64,000 nucleotides of DNA from Akkermansia muciniphila (GCA_945888375.1 CAMCZZ010000012.1:1-64000), one strand, 5' to 3'. Positions 36,842-46,802 are shown, counted from the stretch's first letter. Translations and numbers: made by a program. The notes: generated from the letters alone by a model not told the origin.

Positions 36842-37822
36842 TCAAGGAGCCGGCGGCATCGGCGGATAAGCCTGCCGCAGACGCTCGTATTCCCCGGTTG
36901 TCACCGGGAGCACGGTGCCATGCCGAAAGCGGAAAGGGAACTGGAAGTCTGAGGCGGGAGCAAAAGCTCCGCCCTCCAGCGCGGAGGCAACGAAGGGCTT
37001 GTAGCCCTCGCCCTTGGAATAGTGGTCGAGCAAAAGACACCAGGACCGCGTCCGGCCTTCCGCATCGGTTAAAGGAAAACAGGCCGGGCCTTCATAACCG
37101 ACCAACCGCGCGAGGGAAAAATCGGTCACGTCCTGCCACGGCCCGTCGAGCCGGTCGGCCACCTCGAGGGTGATGGCCTTGTATTTCTCATCCTTGGTGA
37201 AACGGTGGTAGCGACCGCCGTCCCGCACGATGGTGGTATCGATGATCGTGGTCGGTTTTTCGATGTAGATAAAGGGTTCGCCAAAGGTCCGGAAATCTTT
37301 CGTGCGCGCGGCCCAGATCCGGTGCCGCTGAAAATCATCACGGCCGGTGGTAGAAGCCCAAAAAACCAAATAGTCGCCCCGTTCTTCATCATGGATCGCC
37401 TCCGGCGCCCAAGTGCAGCCGGCATCAGGCGGCGCCACCTCAACCAAACGCGGGCCATGCCAGTTCACCAAGTCAGCGGTTTCCCACACCAGGAGCGATC
37501 TGCTGCCCGCACGCACCGCGCGACCCCAGTCGGGGTTGAGGTGGATGGAGAGATCCGTGGCGATGAGATAGGCCTTACCGCCGCCCTGCGCACGCAGCAC
37601 GAAGGGGTCACGCACCCCCTTTTCACCGGCAGCACTCACCAGAACCGGCCGGCCACCCTGCAAAGCCTCCCAGGTCCGGCCATCCCGGCTCAGCCCGAAA
37701 TACACCTGCTCAGTCAGTGGCGTGGACTCGCCCTTGAACGTGACGAAGAGGTAGCCGCCGGGGCCTTCAGCGGCTCCGGACGCAGAGGCAATCAACAGAG
37801 TCATAAAAAGGAATTTAAACAT
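36842..37822 (-). CDS. Secreted glycoside hydrolase family 43-like protein
   Basis: A five-bladed propeller enzyme candidate of 326 residues, with signal peptide MFKFLFMTLLIASASGAAEG. GH43 acidic residues are likely the Asp in GVRDPFVLRA, and the Glu in APEAIHDEERGDYLVFW; WETADLVNWHGPRLVEV is typical for the family. Substrates of GH43 include arabinans and xylans. It lacks the C-terminal module seen in the other secreted proteins of this window. Confidence 0.82.
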   Translation of the reverse strand: MFKFLFMTLLIASASGAAEGPGGYLFVTFKGESTPLTEQVYFGLSRDGRTWEALQGGRPVLVSAAGEKGVRDPFVLRAQGGGKAYLIATDLSIHLNPDWGRAVRAGSRSLLVWETADLVNWHGPRLVEVAPPDAGCTWAPEAIHDEERGDYLVFWASTTGRDDFQRHRIWAARTKDFRTFGEPFIYIEKPTTIIDTTIVRDGGRYHRFTKDEKYKAITLEVADRLDGPWQDVTDFSLARLVGYEGPACFPLTDAEGRTRSWCLLLDHYSKGEGYKPFVASALEGGAFAPASDFQFPFRFRHGTVLPVTTGEYERLRQAYPPMPPAP

Positions 37823-37857
37823 GATGAAAAAAGACGCTCACACCGGGGAAAGATTAA

Positions 37858-37875
37858 CCCGAAAGCACGTTCGGG
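37858..37875 (-). terminator. Hairpin after crcB
   Basis: CCCGAA (37858-37863) and TTCGGG (37870-37875) form a 6-bp stem with a 6-base loop. On the minus strand TTAATCTTT follows. It lies between crcB and the GH43 gene and may end the crcB message. Confidence 0.45.
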
Positions 37876-37947
37876 CAATCTCGAGCACGTGGAGCCAGTC
37901 TCATCAATTCGTCCTATGCTCTCCTCACCCGCGTGCAGTCCGCCCGC

Positions 37948-38328
37948 TCAGGAGCGCGCCCCCACCCCTGAAAAACCAGCCCAAACCGCGAGTAACCCGA
38001 CTAAAATGCTCAAAACAACATAGGCTCCAGCTACCAGGAATTCACCGCGACGCAGGAGCTGAAAAGTCTCCAAGCCAAACGCGGAGAATGTCGTGAAGCC
38101 GCCCAGCAAACCCGTAAAAAGAAAAAGCCGAGCCGGGGTGGAGAACTCCGCCTGCTTGACCGAAATCCCACTCAAAAAACCGATCACCAGACACCCGGCC
38201 AAATTGATTAAAAAGGTGGCGGCCGGGAAACGCCAATCCCCCCAACGCGCCACCACCCAAATCGAAAAAAGATAACGAGTAACCGAGCCCAGAGCACCGC
38301 CCAGCGCGACTAGCAAAAGAGGTTTCAT
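37948..38328 (-). CDS. crcB: Fluoride channel CrcB/FluC
   Basis: A 126-residue inner-membrane protein with four membrane segments that exports fluoride as a dual-topology dimer. Family marks are GGALGSVTRYLFS at the N-terminus, FLINLAGCLVIGFLSG with the conserved Asn, and GLLGGFTTFSAFGLETF. It follows rsgA by 42 bases; no fluoride riboswitch was seen in front of it. Confidence 0.95.
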   Translation of the reverse strand: MKPLLLVALGGALGSVTRYLFSIWVVARWGDWRFPAATFLINLAGCLVIGFLSGISVKQAEFSTPARLFLFTGLLGGFTTFSAFGLETFQLLRRGEFLVAGAYVVLSILVGLLAVWAGFSGVGARS

Positions 38329-38370
38329 GTCGTAGGTTAAAAAAGTTATTCAAGGGCTGGGATCGGATGC

Positions 38371-39486
38371 TTATTCCTCCCGGTGCTGCCCGTGGCGGAA
38401 GGGTTTGGCGGCGCGTTCGGCGGCCTTTTGTTTCCAGCTCGGCTTACTCGCAACCGCGCCGGGTTTGCGAAGGGCGGGCGCCTTGGCCGCCTGCTCAGCC
38501 TTCAGCTTGCGGTAGCTCGCGAGCCGCTCGAGCGGGAGCGTGCCGGCCGCCAGCGCGACGCGGACCGCGCAGGCGGGCTCATCCTCATGACGACAGTTGG
38601 TGAAACGGCAGCCGGCCGCGACCTCGACGATGTCGGCATAGGCTTCCTCCAGCGCCTCGTCCGCGTCCCAGAGTTGCAGCTCACGCATGCCCGGGGTGTC
38701 GATGATGAGCGCGCCGCTGGGGGCGAGCACCAACTCCCGGCGGGTGGTGGTGTGGCGTCCCTTGGCATCCTTGTCTCGCACCTCTCCGGTCGGCAGCTCG
38801 GCGTCGCGCGCGAGCCGGTTGATGAGGCTGGATTTGCCGACACCCGAACTACCCACAAAGGCGAGGGTGCTCCCGGGGGTAGCATGGCCCCCAAGAAGCT
38901 TCAAACCGCGCCGGGTGTGGCTGCTGGTCACTACGATAGGCACACCGGGCACGAGCCGATCGATCTCGGCGCGCACCGACTCGGGATCAGGGTGCAGATC
39001 CGCCTTATTTAACACGATCACGGGCTGGGCGCCGGAGTCACGCGCGGCGACGAGGAAACGCTGGATACGCTTGGGATTATAGTTCCGGTCGAGCCCGCTG
39101 ACGAGGAAGACGACGTCGATGTTGGCTGCGATGATCTGCTGGGATTGCTCGCCGCCGGCCGACTGGCGGGAGAAGCGGCTGCGACGCGGCAGCAAGGCGT
39201 GGAGTTGGGCGCGGCCCTCCGCCCCCGGACTGGGCGAAACCGCCACCCAGTCGCCCACCGCCGGATACGCCTCGGCGTCGCGTTTGGCATCGTGATGGAA
39301 TTTGCCGATGCACTCCGCCAGTAATTCGCCCGAACCGGTCACCACCGCGTAATAGTGCCGGCGAAGCTCCACCACCACTCGCGCCGGCTCCAGCCCGGCG
39401 GCGGCGTGGGGGGCAAACGCGAGCGCCCAAGAGGCGTCCCAACCGTAGGGTGCCAGCGGGTGGGAAGCGGCAACGGATTCAGACAT
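38371..39486 (-). CDS. rsgA: Ribosome small subunit-dependent GTPase A
   Basis: RsgA helps late 30S maturation. It has the circularly permuted G domain: G4 (VLNKADLH) comes before G1 (FVGSSGVGKSSLINRL) and G3 (DTPGMREL). An N-terminal OB-fold region (residues 30-100) and a C-terminal zinc finger, CRFTNCRHEDEPAC, match. A basic tail (KPSWKQKAAERAAK) ends it. At 371 residues it is normal. It is placed between yhbY and crcB in the same direction. Confidence 0.95.
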   Translation of the reverse strand: MSESVAASHPLAPYGWDASWALAFAPHAAAGLEPARVVVELRRHYYAVVTGSGELLAECIGKFHHDAKRDAEAYPAVGDWVAVSPSPGAEGRAQLHALLPRRSRFSRQSAGGEQSQQIIAANIDVVFLVSGLDRNYNPKRIQRFLVAARDSGAQPVIVLNKADLHPDPESVRAEIDRLVPGVPIVVTSSHTRRGLKLLGGHATPGSTLAFVGSSGVGKSSLINRLARDAELPTGEVRDKDAKGRHTTTRRELVLAPSGALIIDTPGMRELQLWDADEALEEAYADIVEVAAGCRFTNCRHEDEPACAVRVALAAGTLPLERLASYRKLKAEQAAKAPALRKPGAVASKPSWKQKAAERAAKPFRHGQHREE

Positions 39487-39526
39487 TTCGGAAGAGGGGC
39501 GGCCAAAACGCCGGCGCAGGCGGGCC

Positions 39527-39832
39527 TCAAAGCGCGACCACGCGGCGGGCAGGCTCGGCGTGGCGGCGAAAAAAGAGGGCGGTGTGTCCGACCGCGCCCA
39601 CGCAGGGCGCGGCGCCCTCGGTCTCGATTTGCGCGATGAGCGCGGCGCGTTCGTGGCGATCGGCTCCCTCGAAGCGGAGTTTCACCAACTCGCGGGCCTC
39701 GAGCAGACGGGCGAATTCGCGAAAAAAAGTCGGCGTGAGCCCGGCTTTCCCGACCTTGATGGCTGGCTCGGTGGTCTGGCCGATTCCGCGCAGGCGGGTT
39801 TTTTGCGCGGCGGTAAGGGGAAGGTTTTCCAT
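39527..39832 (-). CDS. yhbY: YhbY-like CRM-domain RNA-binding protein
   Basis: A 101-residue protein with the CRM fold that binds pre-50S particles. MENLPLTAAQKTRLRGIGQ, EPAIKVGKAGLTPTFFREF and ELVKLRFEG are the family stretches; the GxxG loop is represented by VGKAGL. A short basic tail follows the domain. It shares direction with rsgA (40-base gap), another ribosome-assembly factor. Confidence 0.9.
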   Translation of the reverse strand: MENLPLTAAQKTRLRGIGQTTEPAIKVGKAGLTPTFFREFARLLEARELVKLRFEGADRHERAALIAQIETEGAAPCVGAVGHTALFFRRHAEPARRVVAL

Positions 39833-39890
39833 GTGAGACCGACGGTGATGGGGTTGAGCGCCAAGGTCCAACCTCGAAGCAGGCATCCCT

Positions 39891-41966
39891 TCACCATCGA
39901 AAACCCACCTCGGCCCGGACCAAACGGGGCGGGGCAAGACCGAACGTGCCGCCGGCGGTGCGGCTGGTCTGGGTCTCGGCGCCGGAGAGGTTTTCCAACG
40001 CGAAAGTCAGGTCCAGGCGGGGCGACAGGGCGCAACGGACCGCGAGGTCGAGCCGGACCGAGGGCGCGAGGGCGAGCGTGTTCAAATCATCCTCGTATTG
40101 CGCCGAAACCCAGCGGCTGCGCAGGTCGAGTTCGAGATCGCGCACGACCCGCCAAACGGCCCCGGCGGTCAGCGTGTGGCGAGGCACTTGGGGCAGGCGG
40201 AGGCCGTCGAGCGCGGCCGCCCCAGCCCCGCCGGAACGCACCCGGGCATCAGACCAAAGATAATCGGCGTCGATCCGCAGGGCCGGAAGGGCTTGCCAGT
40301 GGCCGCCGAGTTCGAGTCCACGCACGCAGACGGCGTCGAGATTGCGGCGTTCCCGCAAGGTCGGGGAGAGCGAGACGTTCGCGACCGCGCCGGCCAGGTC
40401 GTTTTGAAAAACGGTGGCCCGCAGGGCATGGCGCCCGGCCGGCGGGGCGAGCTCGAGCCCGATCTCGCCTCCAAGCAACGTCTCGGGATCAAGCCCGGGA
40501 TTGGCCTGGGTGGTGACAGCACCAACCCGGAAAGGCCGGTAAAGCTCATTTAGCGTCGGGGTGCGATAGGCGGAGTAGGCGGCGGCGCGGGCGGTGACCC
40601 GGGGCGTGACGCGCCAGGCAAGGCCCAGGCCGGGTGAAAAGGCGAGGTCCTCGCGGTCGGGATAGGCCTCGTCCAGAAGGCGGGCGCCGGTGGTCCGGGT
40701 GGCTTCCTGGCGAAAGCCATTGGCCCGCGCAGTGGAGTCGAGTCGTGCGCCGCCCGTGAGGACCAGACCTTCAGCCAGCGGGCGGGCGTGAGTTAAAAAG
40801 ACACCGGCCGCGGTCTGGGCGCCGCCAGCCCTACGTTCTCGCGTAAAAGCGCCCGCGTTGTAGAAAAAGTATTCTCGGGTCTCCCCGTCCACGCGGCGGG
40901 CGTCCAGGCCCAGCGCGGTAAGGGAACCCTGGCCCTCGCCGAGACCGACGGACTCGCCCCACGCGACCTGGGCGGATGCGCCCACGGCGAGGGAAGGCAC
41001 CGCGTATTGGTCGCTCGCGGGCGTCTCAAAGGTGCGGGCGGTATCGATCGCGCTGAAGGTGCTCTGAAAATCCTGCTCCTGCACGTAAAGCGAGACCGAC
41101 CAAGCCGGGCCTCCAGGCGCGGCGCCGAGGAGCTTGGAAGAGACGAAAGCCTCCTTGGACGCATTGCGCTGGTAAGGGGTGCCGTTGCCCCGCTCCTCAC
41201 TCCAAGCGCGAATCCGAGTGGTCAGAGTGGTGGTTTCATCCACCCGCCGGGCCCAAGTTAATTGCCCGCGCTGGTGGGCCGAGTCAGCCGCGCTGTCAAC
41301 GGGGCCGGGATCACGGACGAGGCGCGGGCCGGCGGAGGCAAAGGTGGCGGCATCCACCCGAAAGGCATCGCGGCCGGAGGAGCGGCCGAGCGTAGCCGTG
41401 GCTTCGATGTCACGAGTTTCAAACTCCCCCGCCGTGGCGGAAATCGTGGCGCCGGCCGGCGCTTCCAGCGGGGAGACAGAGATCAACTGCACCACACCGC
41501 CGAGCGAAGCACCGCCCCACGCCGCCGAGCCGCCGCCACGCACCAGTTCCACACGGTCCACCGAGCCAGAGGGAATCTTGGACCAGGCGACCCAGCCGCC
41601 AAAGGGGTCGTTGAGCGGGACACCGTCGAGCAATACCAGGGCGCGACTGGCCCCGCTAGGGCCGATCCCGCGGAGCGACACGCCCTGCGCAGTGGGATTA
41701 GCAACGAGGGAGCCTGCCCGGCGGAAAAGCGAAAAGGCAGCGCAGCGGCGCAGGGTGTCGTCGAGGACGAGTGCCGGACCATCCCGCACGGTTGCACCCG
41801 AAAAAATATCAACCGTCAGCGGCAGCGTCGCCGGGTCCTGCGGCAGGCGGGCGGCAGTCACGATGAGGGGCGGCAGCGGAGTGGACAGTTCGGCCTCCTC
41901 TGCCCGGCTAAACAGAAGGCAGGCGGCGAACAAGCAGGCCAGAGACACGGAACGCGGGGTGGGCAC
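39891..41966 (-). CDS. TonB-dependent outer-membrane receptor
   Basis: A 691-residue outer-membrane transporter that uses TonB energy. From GTG 41966 it has a signal peptide (MPTPRSVSLACLFAACLLFS). A TonB-box-like stretch (LPPLIVTAARLPQDP) and the plug (about 40-150, GVSLRGIGPSGASRALVLLDGVPLNDPFGG) follow. The barrel ends in LVRAEVGFRW with a terminal aromatic residue. The long frame before GTG 41966 has no family similarity and overlaps the divergent pectate-lyase-like gene. The plug resembles BtuB/siderophore types; the neighbouring pectate lyase suggests an oligosaccharide, but the substrate is unproven. Confidence 0.88.
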   Translation of the reverse strand: MPTPRSVSLACLFAACLLFSRAEEAELSTPLPPLIVTAARLPQDPATLPLTVDIFSGATVRDGPALVLDDTLRRCAAFSLFRRAGSLVANPTAQGVSLRGIGPSGASRALVLLDGVPLNDPFGGWVAWSKIPSGSVDRVELVRGGGSAAWGGASLGGVVQLISVSPLEAPAGATISATAGEFETRDIEATATLGRSSGRDAFRVDAATFASAGPRLVRDPGPVDSAADSAHQRGQLTWARRVDETTTLTTRIRAWSEERGNGTPYQRNASKEAFVSSKLLGAAPGGPAWSVSLYVQEQDFQSTFSAIDTARTFETPASDQYAVPSLAVGASAQVAWGESVGLGEGQGSLTALGLDARRVDGETREYFFYNAGAFTRERRAGGAQTAAGVFLTHARPLAEGLVLTGGARLDSTARANGFRQEATRTTGARLLDEAYPDREDLAFSPGLGLAWRVTPRVTARAAAYSAYRTPTLNELYRPFRVGAVTTQANPGLDPETLLGGEIGLELAPPAGRHALRATVFQNDLAGAVANVSLSPTLRERRNLDAVCVRGLELGGHWQALPALRIDADYLWSDARVRSGGAGAAALDGLRLPQVPRHTLTAGAVWRVVRDLELDLRSRWVSAQYEDDLNTLALAPSVRLDLAVRCALSPRLDLTFALENLSGAETQTSRTAGGTFGLAPPRLVRAEVGFRW

Positions 41967-41983
41967 GGGGCAAACCTGTCGAA

Positions 41984-41996
41984 CGGAACCGTTCCG
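41984..41996. promoter_or_regulatory. Operator-like palindrome in the receptor/pectate-lyase divergent region
   Basis: CGGAAC-C-GTTCCG is a perfect 13-base palindrome with 6-base arms, 17 bases before the receptor start and about 90 before the divergent gene. LacI-family regulators of sugar genes often use operators of this kind. No regulator gene is nearby. Confidence 0.4.
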
Positions 41997-42086
41997 GGGC
42001 AATCCCGCTTGGGCGCGAAGGAGGTATTCTAACTGGAAGAAGGCGGGCGACGCGCCAATCCGGCGGATCGGTTGTCTGTTGGAGGC

Positions 42087-45000
42087 GTGAGAATACCCCC
42101 GCTCATTGCCGCCGTGTTGTCGTCGTTCGCCTTGGTCCCGGCTGCGCGAGCAGTGTCCGCCTTTCCCGGCGCGGAGGGCTTCGGGGCCAACGCTAAGGGC
42201 GCGCGGGCCTCGGCCAGCCCGACCGTCTACCGCGTCACCAACCTGAACGACTCGGGGGCGGGCTCGCTGCGCGACGCGGTGAGCGTCTCCGGCCGCGTGG
42301 TGGTTTTCGACGTCGGTGGCCTGATTCGGGTAGGTGCGCCCATTGTCTTCGCATCCAACCTCACCATCGCGGGCCAGACCGCACCGGGCGGTGGTATTAC
42401 CCTCTACGGAAACCGCGTGTCCTTCTCGGGCGCGAACAATACCATCTGCCGCTACCTGCGCTTTCGCATGGGCATCGACGGCGACGATGGGGCGGACGCA
42501 GTCGGCGTGGCCAGCGGGAGCGACATGATCTTTGACCACGTCTCCGCCTCCTGGGGTCGTGACGAAACCTTCTCCATCAGCGGTGACACCGCCATCCGCA
42601 TCACCCTGCAGGACTGCCTGATTGCCCAAGGCCTGCGCATCCACTCCGCCGGCGGCCTCATGCAGACCTCCGGAGGAGTGAGTATCCTCCGCACCCTCTA
42701 CGCCGACAACTGGATGCGCAATCCGAAGATCAAAGGGGTGAATGACTACATCAACAACGTGGTCTACAACTGGGGTGGCGGCGGGGGCTACATCCCGGCG
42801 GGCGATTCGGCGGGGGATTCCTACGCAAACATGATCCGGTGTTACTTCATCGGCGGCCCCGAAACCGGCGCGGGAAGATCACCGTTTTCATCGGGCAACA
42901 CCAATTACCGCCTTTACCACTCGGGCAACCTTCAGGACCTCGACCTCGACGGGGTGCTCGATGGCGTCGCAGTGACCAATGCCAGCTTTCCCACCCTTCA
43001 GCTCGTCAGCACACGCTTCGCCTACCCTGCTCCGACGACCGAGCTGTCCGCCCCCGCCGCCCTCGCTTGGGTGCTCAACCAGGCCGGCGCGTCGCACCGG
43101 CGTGACCGGACGGATGATTACGTCGTCGCCGAAGTCCGCACCTACGGCACGAAAGGCGCCTTCATTTATGACGAGGCGGAAATGGGCGGCGTCGGGACGG
43201 TCGCCGCCGGTTTGAAGCAAGCCGATGCCGACAACGATGGCATGCCCGATTGGTGGGAGCAGGCCGCCGGGACCAACTCCGCCGTCGCCGACGCCACCGT
43301 GCTCGGCGCCGACGGTTACCTGAACATCGAGCGCTACCTAAACGCCCTCGTCGTGGGCGGCGTGCCGGGTGCCTTCATCACCGGCATATCGAACGACACC
43401 GGGGCATCGGGCTCGGACGGCGTGACCTCCGACCGCACCCTCCTCCTCCGCGGCACCGCACCCGCCGGGTCCGCCATTTCCCTAGCCCGGGCCGATAGTG
43501 GCGTGCAGGGGACGGTCCTAGCCGATGCGACCGGACAATGGACCTATGATTACACCGCCACCGCGCTGGCCGACCGGGTCTATGCTTTCACCGCCAGCGC
43601 CACCGTTGGCGGAGTCGCCACCCCGCCGTCGCCCGCCTTGGTCGTTCGCATCGACACCATCGCGGCACCCGCCCCGCTGATCACCGGCCTTAGCCTCGCC
43701 CCAGTGGCCGCGGTTTCCGGCACCGCCACACCGGGAGATACGGTTGCCGTGAGCCTCGCCGGCCAAGTCGTGGCCACCGGCGTGGCCGACGAGTTGGGCA
43801 ACTGGACCGCGCTCTACACCGGAACCGCTCTCGGCACGGGATTAAAAACCTTTACCGCCGCCGCGACCGATCCGGCCGGCAATGCCGGCCCCGCCTCCAC
43901 CGGCTATGTCGTCGATACAAGAATAGCCGCGCCGGTTTTTACCACCATCAGCACCGACAGCGGCGCATCCGCCACCGACCAACTCACCAGCGACACTACC
44001 CTAGTGCTATCGGGAAGCGCGCCCTCTGGATCGACCGTCACTGTCACCCGCGCAGGGGTGGGCGTCGTAGGCGCCGTGACCGCCAGCGGCGGGAGCTTTT
44101 CGTTCAGCTATGCCGCGACCACGCTTCCGCCCGGCACCCATACCTTCACCGCCACCGCGACACTCGCGGGTTCAGCCAGCCCGGTCTCCGCACCCTTCTT
44201 GGCTAAGATTGACACCACCGCGCCCGGTCTCGCCTCCATACGCCGGCTCACCCCGGCCACCTACTCCACCAATGGAGGTTCCGTGGTCTATCGCGTCACC
44301 TTCTCCGAACCCGTTACCGGCGTGGACCTGGCCGACTTTACCCTCACCAAGTCAGGCACCACGGGCGCACTCATCTCGATCTCGATCGTGAGCTCGACCA
44401 TCTGGGACGTCTCCGCCGGGAGCATCTCGGGGGATGGCACCGCCCGGCTGGACGTGAATGCCAGCGGCACTGGTATCCTTGACCTCGCCGGCAACGCGAT
44501 CTCCGGCGGCTACTCCTCCGGGCAAGCCTACACCGTGCGTCTCGCCGGCAGCGGCGCCTGGATAAACCTCGACGAAGACGGCCTGTGGAGCGACTCCGCC
44601 AACTGGGATGGCGGCCTCGTCGCGGCCGGCACCGGTGCCACCGCCGACTTCAGCCTGCGCGACCTCGTCGCGGACACCTCACTAATCCTCGACTCCAACC
44701 GCACGCTCGGGCGCATTGTCTTGGGTGACACCGATTTTTCCACACCCGCCGGTTGGACCATCTCCGACGGCAATGCGTCCGCCCGCGTCATCACCCTGGA
44801 CGGCACCTCGACCCCGATCATCCAAGTTGACGCCGCCACCACGCCGGCCGGCGACACCACCGACGTCCCCGCTGCCAACGCCACCCCGCACCACCTAGCG
44901 GTGGCTCTGGCCGGTGGCAAAGGCTTCACCAAAACCGGCGTCGGCACCCTGGAGTTAAACCGGCCAAATCCCGCGCTGGCTGGCGCGCTGACCATCTCGA

Positions 45001-46802
45001 AAGGCATCGTTCAAGTCGGCCCCGGCGGCACGCTCGCACCGGCCTCGGTGACCATCGCCACCTCCCAGCAACTCCGGGTCACGGGCGGAGCGTTCACTAC
45101 CGCCGGCAACGTGTCCTGGACCTCCGGCACCGGCACGGGCGTGCTCGTGAGCGGAGGCAGCGCCAGCTTCCAAAACATCGTCCCGACCAACACCCGCAAC
45201 AGCTTCTTCCGCGTCACCGGCGGCGTGGTCACCGCGAAGGACCTCCATTTCCCCCGCAGCGGCGACTCCGAGGCCCAGACCAGCGGCACCGGCGTGTTGA
45301 TTTCCGGCGGCGACACGACCTTCGCGAACATCGGCCTCGGCACCGTCGACTCGTGGGCGGGCATGACCGTCTCGGGCGGCAAGCTCACCGTCACCGGCAT
45401 CCTGCACAACGGTTACCAAAAGACCGCCGGGCGCGGCGGCGTGATTTATCTTTCCGGGGGCGAACTCGCGGTCACGGACGCGACCCAGGGTCTGGTGATG
45501 GCGCGCAATCCCGGAGGCGCGAACGCCAACACCAACAACGTCGCCAAACTGCTCATCACCGGCGGCGTCGCCAACCTCGCCCGGCTCACGCTCGGTTACG
45601 ACGCGACCGTGAGCGCGGGCTCCGCGAGCATCACGGTGAGCGCGGGCGAGCTCAACCTCGGCGCGGGCGGGATCGTGAAAAACGGCGCGGCTGGGCTGGC
45701 ATCCTCGCTCTCCTTTTCTGGCGGCACCCTCGGCGCCCTGGCCAATTGGAGCACTGGCCACGCGCTGTCCATCACCGACGCGTCCGCCACGCCGCGTTTC
45801 ACCATCCGCGCCGCCGGGCCCGACGGAGCGCCGCAAGACATCACGCTCAACGGCGCCGTATCCGGCGTAGGCGGGTTCAACAAAACCGGCGGCGGCACGC
45901 TCACGTTGAGTGCCGCGAACACGACCGCGGGCAACATCTACGTCAACGCCGGCACCCTCAACCTCACCGGGTCCCTCGCCGCCGCCTCCGGTAAGACCCT
46001 CGCGGTCAACGCCGGCGGCACGCTCGCCGGCACTGGGACCTCGAACATCGTGCTCGGCTTGTTCCCGGGCGGCGTGGTGTCGCCGGGCGGCAACGCGGTG
46101 GGAACGCTCACCGTGGCGGGCGCGCGGATCTCCGGCGGCTCCTCCCTGCGTTTCAACTTGGGCGCGGGCGGCGACCAACTAGTCATCCCCGGCGGTTTCA
46201 CCACCTTCGGCTCGGGCGTGGTGACGTTCGCGTTTACTCCCGGAACGCTCGTGGTCGGCACACCCTACACTTTGATCACCACGCCCGGCGGCGTTCCCGG
46301 CATCACGACCGCCAACCTCGCCTACACCGGCCTCGGCCACGCCAAGGGGCGCTTCACGGTGGGGCCGAACAACGTCCAGTTTACCCTGGACGACGACGGC
46401 ATCGCCCTGACGCCGTTCTACGACTGGTTGATCGGGCGCGGACTGGCCGCCGACACCGCCAGTGCGCCGGACGATCCCGACGCCGACGGCGTGGCTACGC
46501 TGCTCGAGTTCGTCTTCGGCCTAGAACCGGTGGCGCCGGACATGATGCCGCTCTTCGCAACCACCATCGTGGCCGGGGAGGAGACGTATCCGGCGGTCAG
46601 TTACCGCCGCCGCCGCGCGCGGGGCGGGGTGACCGTGGCGGTCGAGGTCGCCCGCGATCCCGCCTTCGCCAGCCTGGTGGCTCCGGTGGATATGGAGGCT
46701 CCGCCGGAACTGGAGGGTTTCGACCGTGTGCTGGTGCGGTCGGCTCTACCCCTTTCCTCCGCCGCGAGCCAGTTTTTCCGGGTCCGCGCGACGCTACCCT
46801 GA
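42087..46802 (+). CDS. Secreted pectate-lyase-like multidomain protein
   Basis: A 1571-residue exported protein. Signal peptide: MRIPPLIAAVLSSFALVPAA. Residues 28-340 are a PL1-type right-handed beta-helix (AFPGAEGFGANAKGAR, RVTNLNDSGAGSLRDAV, IWGRDE-like SASWGRDETFSI). A D-rich bridge, DADNDGMPDWWEQAAG, follows near 380. Three Ig-like repeats (about 430-700), another beta-domain (710-820), autotransporter-associated strand repeats (825-1370) and a C-terminal module (1440-1571, DPDADGVATLLEFVFG ... FFRVRATLP) complete it. No outer-membrane barrel is present. A TTG at 42072 is an alternative start; GGAGG lies directly before the GTG, too close to decide. It is divergent from the TonB-dependent receptor. 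Confidence 0.85.
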   Translation: MRIPPLIAAVLSSFALVPAARAVSAFPGAEGFGANAKGARASASPTVYRVTNLNDSGAGSLRDAVSVSGRVVVFDVGGLIRVGAPIVFASNLTIAGQTAPGGGITLYGNRVSFSGANNTICRYLRFRMGIDGDDGADAVGVASGSDMIFDHVSASWGRDETFSISGDTAIRITLQDCLIAQGLRIHSAGGLMQTSGGVSILRTLYADNWMRNPKIKGVNDYINNVVYNWGGGGGYIPAGDSAGDSYANMIRCYFIGGPETGAGRSPFSSGNTNYRLYHSGNLQDLDLDGVLDGVAVTNASFPTLQLVSTRFAYPAPTTELSAPAALAWVLNQAGASHRRDRTDDYVVAEVRTYGTKGAFIYDEAEMGGVGTVAAGLKQADADNDGMPDWWEQAAGTNSAVADATVLGADGYLNIERYLNALVVGGVPGAFITGISNDTGASGSDGVTSDRTLLLRGTAPAGSAISLARADSGVQGTVLADATGQWTYDYTATALADRVYAFTASATVGGVATPPSPALVVRIDTIAAPAPLITGLSLAPVAAVSGTATPGDTVAVSLAGQVVATGVADELGNWTALYTGTALGTGLKTFTAAATDPAGNAGPASTGYVVDTRIAAPVFTTISTDSGASATDQLTSDTTLVLSGSAPSGSTVTVTRAGVGVVGAVTASGGSFSFSYAATTLPPGTHTFTATATLAGSASPVSAPFLAKIDTTAPGLASIRRLTPATYSTNGGSVVYRVTFSEPVTGVDLADFTLTKSGTTGALISISIVSSTIWDVSAGSISGDGTARLDVNASGTGILDLAGNAISGGYSSGQAYTVRLAGSGAWINLDEDGLWSDSANWDGGLVAAGTGATADFSLRDLVADTSLILDSNRTLGRIVLGDTDFSTPAGWTISDGNASARVITLDGTSTPIIQVDAATTPAGDTTDVPAANATPHHLAVALAGGKGFTKTGVGTLELNRPNPALAGALTISKGIVQVGPGGTLAPASVTIATSQQLRVTGGAFTTAGNVSWTSGTGTGVLVSGGSASFQNIVPTNTRNSFFRVTGGVVTAKDLHFPRSGDSEAQTSGTGVLISGGDTTFANIGLGTVDSWAGMTVSGGKLTVTGILHNGYQKTAGRGGVIYLSGGELAVTDATQGLVMARNPGGANANTNNVAKLLITGGVANLARLTLGYDATVSAGSASITVSAGELNLGAGGIVKNGAAGLASSLSFSGGTLGALANWSTGHALSITDASATPRFTIRAAGPDGAPQDITLNGAVSGVGGFNKTGGGTLTLSAANTTAGNIYVNAGTLNLTGSLAAASGKTLAVNAGGTLAGTGTSNIVLGLFPGGVVSPGGNAVGTLTVAGARISGGSSLRFNLGAGGDQLVIPGGFTTFGSGVVTFAFTPGTLVVGTPYTLITTPGGVPGITTANLAYTGLGHAKGRFTVGPNNVQFTLDDDGIALTPFYDWLIGRGLAADTASAPDDPDADGVATLLEFVFGLEPVAPDMMPLFATTIVAGEETYPAVSYRRRRARGGVTVAVEVARDPAFASLVAPVDMEAPPELEGFDRVLVRSALPLSSAASQFFRVRATLP

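Noticed and set aside
37821-38096. Plus-strand gene between the GH43 gene and crcB
   Set aside because: The frame covers the 5' end of one gene and the 3' end of another on the opposite strand, and its peptide is basic and Pro-rich without similarity to a family.
38329-38400. Fluoride riboswitch before crcB
   Set aside because: Only 42 bases separate rsgA and crcB, and the conserved fluoride-aptamer core is not seen.
41967-42086. Cobalamin riboswitch before the TonB-dependent receptor
   Set aside because: The leader is too short, and no B12-box-like sequence is visible.
41967-42644. N-terminal extension of the TonB-dependent receptor
   Set aside because: It overlaps the divergent pectate-lyase-like gene and would hide the signal peptide that starts at GTG 41966.
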